A DNA stretch of 64,000 nucleotides from Diplonema japonicum (lineage: Eukaryota > Euglenozoa > Diplonemea > Diplonemida > Diplonemidae): positions 558,001-622,000 of the forward strand of contig OZ025673.1 in NCBI GenBank assembly GCA_964019335.1. The letters are read 5' to 3'. The notes under the pieces are model-generated. The model had not been told where the DNA came from. It did not search any database and saw nothing but the letters and a program-made list of their open reading frames with translations. Position 1 is the stretch's first letter; each line of letters begins with the position of its first letter. A program made the position numbers and the translations under genes. Of the stretch, positions 61,094 to 64,000 are shown one piece after another.

Positions 61094-62433
61094 GTTGTGA
61101 CATGGGGCTGTGTGGTGGTGGTGGGAGAGAGTTTACCAATTAATTAAAAGGGAAAATAAAGGGGAAAGTGGGAAGAAAGAAAGAAAATATAATGGGGGTG
61201 GGTAAGAATAAAAAGGAGGGGGGAGGGTGAAGGGAAGGGAAGGGGAGGGGGGGAGCAGCATTGTACAAAGATCTTTTTAAGGGGTGGGCCAGCCTCCTCA
61301 TCAGCCTCCTAAAAGATCTCGAACTACGCTGGAAGAAGAACAGGGGGGAGCAAAATAGGATAATCACAGAAACCGGAAGAAAAAAAAAAAGAAAAAGAAA
61401 AAGGAAAACACGGAATATGTGAGATTTTTTTTTCTCCTCCTCGAGGGGACGAATTGAAAAAGGAAAGAAAATAGCGCTTAGCTTCGAAGGCGGTTTTTGG
61501 GTTTTTTTCTTCTTTTTTTTTTTATTCTCGTTATTTTCTTCTCGGAGGGCAAAAGCCCTTGTCTTGTGTATGTCTTTTTTTCTTTTTTATTCTCTTACTT
61601 CTTTTCTTCTTCTTGTCAGTTTAGGGTGGAGTTACCCGACCCTTGGATGGGAAAATGAAACAGGATGTTAAAAGGAAGAGAAGGTTTTTCGGATACATTA
61701 ACCTGCAAGAGTACCTGAAGGGAGGGGGGAAAGAGGGGGGTGCATAAAATACCAGGCTGGTGTCCCTCTCTCCACCTTCCTTAATCCATTCTCGTTGGAT
61801 GAATGAGCTTCAAAAAAATGAAAAGATGATGCGGGTGTCAGGAACAACCCACCAAAAAAGAAAAATGGGAGGGGGAGGGGGAAATTAGGGGGGTAAAAAA
61901 TCTACTCCTTCGTACTTTCCTGATCAAGTCATGCCGCCCTTTTTTCTTTTTCCTTTCTTTGCTAAATGGGGTAAACAACCCCATAGGGGGGGGAATTGCT
62001 GCACAGTCCCTACCCAGGTTCTTTCTTTTTTTTCCCCCCTTCTCCTTGCTGTTTCCACACGCTTCTTCTCTTCCCGAGTGACGCAGGACAGGCAGCAAAA
62101 GCCCCCCTCTCTCCATTGTTCGCCAACCTTCTAGGCAGCAACAAGTAATATTCATTGCTGCCCAGGGCAGAGAGGAGGAAACAAAAAAAGGGAACGGAAA
62201 AAAAAAAAAAAAAAAAACGAAAAAAAAGCAAAATAACAGGGTTTGCGCACAAAAGGTTAGGAAGAAGCCAAAAACCCTCCCCCTTTTCTTCAGGCGTCCT
62301 GCCACATACCGCAGGTACCCTTAAATGTCTCTTTTTTTCTTTTTTTTTTCTTTTCTTCTTTTTTTTCTCTGCTCTTTAAAAAATAGCATTCGTGTGTATT
62401 ATCTATGTACAGGAGTGTCTTGCCCATTGCCCT
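61094..62433. other. Longest intergenic region (1.34 kb)
   Basis: No convincing gene. A/G-rich on the plus strand (G-runs at 61210-61255). AAGATCTTTT...AAAAGATCT arms at about 61269-61318 could form a hairpin. Around 61700-61740 the minus strand has a long C/T-run ending TTCAG, then a 25-codon frame from 61698 (MYPKNLLFLLTSCFIFPSKG...) to 61621; this may be chance. A GTATGTGG donor-like site occurs at about 62309 without an upstream start. Confidence 0.45.
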
Positions 62434-62985
62434 TTAGCTGAGACGCATTCTAGATATTTCCTGTGCGTTCTCCTCGTCCTCTTCCATGTCCAGCATGCGT
62501 TTCAAAGCGGGCTTGCGGGTGAACTGGGCAGCCTTCGGTTCCTGTGGTTTCGTTGTTGTTGAATGAGTGCATACATCGCTGTCTCTGCTGCGCTTCTGGT
62601 TCATAACATTGGAGGCTGCCAGGACTGGGAGAGGTGTCGAGGTCCCTACTGGTGTGTCTGTCACCTGGTCCACAAGGCCATGTGACATGTCCTCCAACTT
62701 TTGCAGCACAAGCGGCACGCTGGTGTACCCATTGTAGTGGCTCGACGTCACGAATTTCTTCAGCTCTATCGCGAACTCTTCCAGCTCCCGCTCTTTCTCC
62801 ATTTTCTGTTGCTTGCACCTCGCCCTCAGCCTCTCTAGCTCCACCCGCAGGTCTTCTTCCCTTGACCTGTTGTCCTCGATCACCGCCTCTAGCCGCTTCT
62901 TCCACATCTCGTCCAACGCCTCGAGCTGGTTCTTGTGGTGGTCGTGTTGCTTGAGGTGCTCCTCGCTCATTAGCATCTCGTACAT
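62434..62985 (-). CDS. Coiled-coil protein, function unknown
   Basis: Single exon, 183 residues. Residues of about 1-75 are coiled coil (LKQHDHHKNQLEALDEMWKK and on), then a helical region (HYNGYTSVPLVLQKLEDMSH) and a basic Ser/Thr-rich, likely disordered C terminus with KRSRDSD and ALKRMLDMEEDEEN. The ATG at 62985 follows CCACACAG and GTCACAG acceptor-like sites. No family recognised. Confidence 0.7.
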   Translation of the reverse strand: MYEMLMSEEHLKQHDHHKNQLEALDEMWKKRLEAVIEDNRSREEDLRVELERLRARCKQQKMEKERELEEFAIELKKFVTSSHYNGYTSVPLVLQKLEDMSHGLVDQVTDTPVGTSTPLPVLAASNVMNQKRSRDSDVCTHSTTTKPQEPKAAQFTRKPALKRMLDMEEDEENAQEISRMRLS

Positions 62986-63040
62986 CTTGATGTGACCTGT
63001 GACCTGTGTGGGTTAAAAGAACATGCATTGCCCAAACTGA

Positions 63041-64000
63041 TTACTCGCCCCCCTGAAGGGTGCTATCGTTTCTCCATGTGAGGTACGCGCCGTACGGCGT
63101 GTCCACAGGCTCCGACGTCTTCCCACATTGCGGAATGTTCAGAAACGCCATACTGTGCAGTGTGCAGTGTGTGGCCTGCGGCCTGTGTCTGTCTGTGCAT
63201 ACTTGAAGCCCTTCTTGATCTCTCTGCAGCTGGGGTCCCCACACGAAGCGTTCCTCTCCACATCGTAGACAGCCGTCTCCACGTTGCTCCAGTCCACATA
63301 CGGCATGTTGGCGGTGATGCTGTCCTCAAGCACCCGCCACTGCACGGGGCTGTCGGCAGGGATGAATAGTGTGTCTCCCGCTCGCAGCGTGATCTTCGTG
63401 GGGTACGCCCTGTGTGTGGTCTGCAGTTGCTTTGTGGCATACATGATTGCGCTGGGGAATGCCTCCCAGTCCGGCTCAATAGCGTTCAAGGCGTAGGTGT
63501 TACTGCCCTCGTCGAAGAGCGCAGGCGCGTAGTCGGGGTGGAAGACGTACCATTCCTGCACCCCTGACACCACGTGCACCCACATATGCTGTGAGAAGGA
63601 GTTGCTGTACAAGCTCGACTGACATCCTCGAGGAGCTATTTGTACCTCCGGACATCCATTGATCTAGATTGTGTTGTGTTGTGTGTTGTTGTGTGTCCGG
63701 CAAGATGACATACGATATACAATTCGTCACCCATCCACAAAGCAGGCAGGGCCGCCCTGGGATCCTTCTGTTCTAACTCTTCTCTGTTCTCTACTTGCGC
63801 ATCTCGCAGTGCTTTGTTCTGAAAAGCGAACTGTAGTAGATCCTGCGCGAAATATTTAGGAATGATAAAGTCCTCAAGCAACCACGGGGCCACCGCAGGC
63901 ACTTTGAACTCTGCGAAGTACAGCATTGCGTCTGCTGCGTTTGTGTAACTGGACCGCGTTGCGTAGTTTTGTATGAAATTAGAAATGTCGGTAGTCTGGG
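63041..64000 (-). CDS. JmjC/cupin-like protein lacking metal ligands (N terminus missing)
   Basis: Three exons visible (63714-64000 and beyond, 63203-63663, 63041-63152; introns 50 and 50 nt). The gene starts outside the window. Visible frame: helical N-terminal part (WLLEDFIIPKYFAQDLLQFA), then a JmjC-like core with SSLYSNSFSQHMWVHVVSGV and GVQEWYVFHPDY. In active members this block has an H-x-D pair; here the aligned residues appear to be Y-x-N. The distal metal His in the GDTLFIPADSPVQW strand appears replaced by Gln. So it is probably a non-catalytic member, whereas the JmjC gene at 28.9 kb is intact. C terminus: NMAFLNIPQCGKTSEPVDTP and on. Confidence 0.65.

Noticed and set aside
61838-62305. 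Minus-strand frame in the longest spacer
   Set aside because: It reads poly-F stretches from T-runs and has no recognisable domain; a hydrophobic protein is unlikely.
1-64000. tRNA, rRNA or SL RNA genes and CRISPR arrays
   Set aside because: I looked for T-loop-like and repeat-spacer patterns by eye and found none that folded convincingly; a tRNA search tool could still find one.

Overview
This window looks like a piece of a nuclear genome from a unicellular eukaryote with flagellum-type, mitochondrial and ER genes. It carries TOR, UBA1, RRP5, CSL4, SEC61-gamma, a Tom22-like receptor, a four-domain voltage-gated Ca2+-type channel and a vacuolar H+-pyrophosphatase. All 32 genes I could model lie on the minus strand, in about 64 kb and with no strand switch. 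Several starts that I inspected follow a pyrimidine-rich run plus an AG, as expected for spliced-leader trans-splicing. A four-helix amastin-like protein, a LAMMER kinase and a kinetoplastid-style helical motif point the same way. I infer a euglenozoan, most likely diplonemid-like because it has cis-introns, but this is an inference and other trans-splicing lineages are not excluded.

I could place 45 cis-introns by joining exons in frame. Most are only 30-60 nt, begin GTATG (less often GTGTG, GTAC or GTAA), end in ACAG, occasionally AAAG, and have no pyrimidine tract. Intergenic spacers are mostly 100-500 bp and full of A or T homopolymers.

Layout from left to right (transcription runs right to left): AATF/BFR2-like (partial), RRP5, Ca-channel, amastin-like, kanadaptin, serpin-like, coiled-coil, Tom22-like, small basic protein, SH3-like protein, coiled-coil protein, CHB_HEX_C-repeat membrane protein, Dna2-like nuclease-helicase, small acidic protein, FIH-like JmjC hydroxylase, QRICH2-like coiled-coil, H+-PPase, CSL4, CxxC/DDKPIKP protein, double ubiquitin-like protein, UBAC2-like rhomboid, TOR, nucleotide-sugar/triose-phosphate-type transporter, WW protein, FkbM methyltransferase (type II membrane), UBA1, FkbM methyltransferase, coiled-coil, LAMMER kinase, thioredoxin-TPR protein, SEC61-gamma, single-TM protein, coiled-coil, degenerate JmjC (partial).

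The genes do not form a pathway. They are a housekeeping polycistron-like array, with ribosome biogenesis/RNA decay (RRP5, AATF-like, CSL4), ubiquitin/ER quality control (UBA1, UBAC2-like, Ubl protein), growth control (TOR) and membrane energetics (channel, H+-PPase). The most unusual items are the channel with WW and Tudor-like modules in its II-III linker, a DFA instead of DFG in TOR, a foldback element inside the only long intron, a perfect-TIR MITE, a serpin-like protein with a motif-repeat tail, and a JmjC protein lacking its metal ligands.
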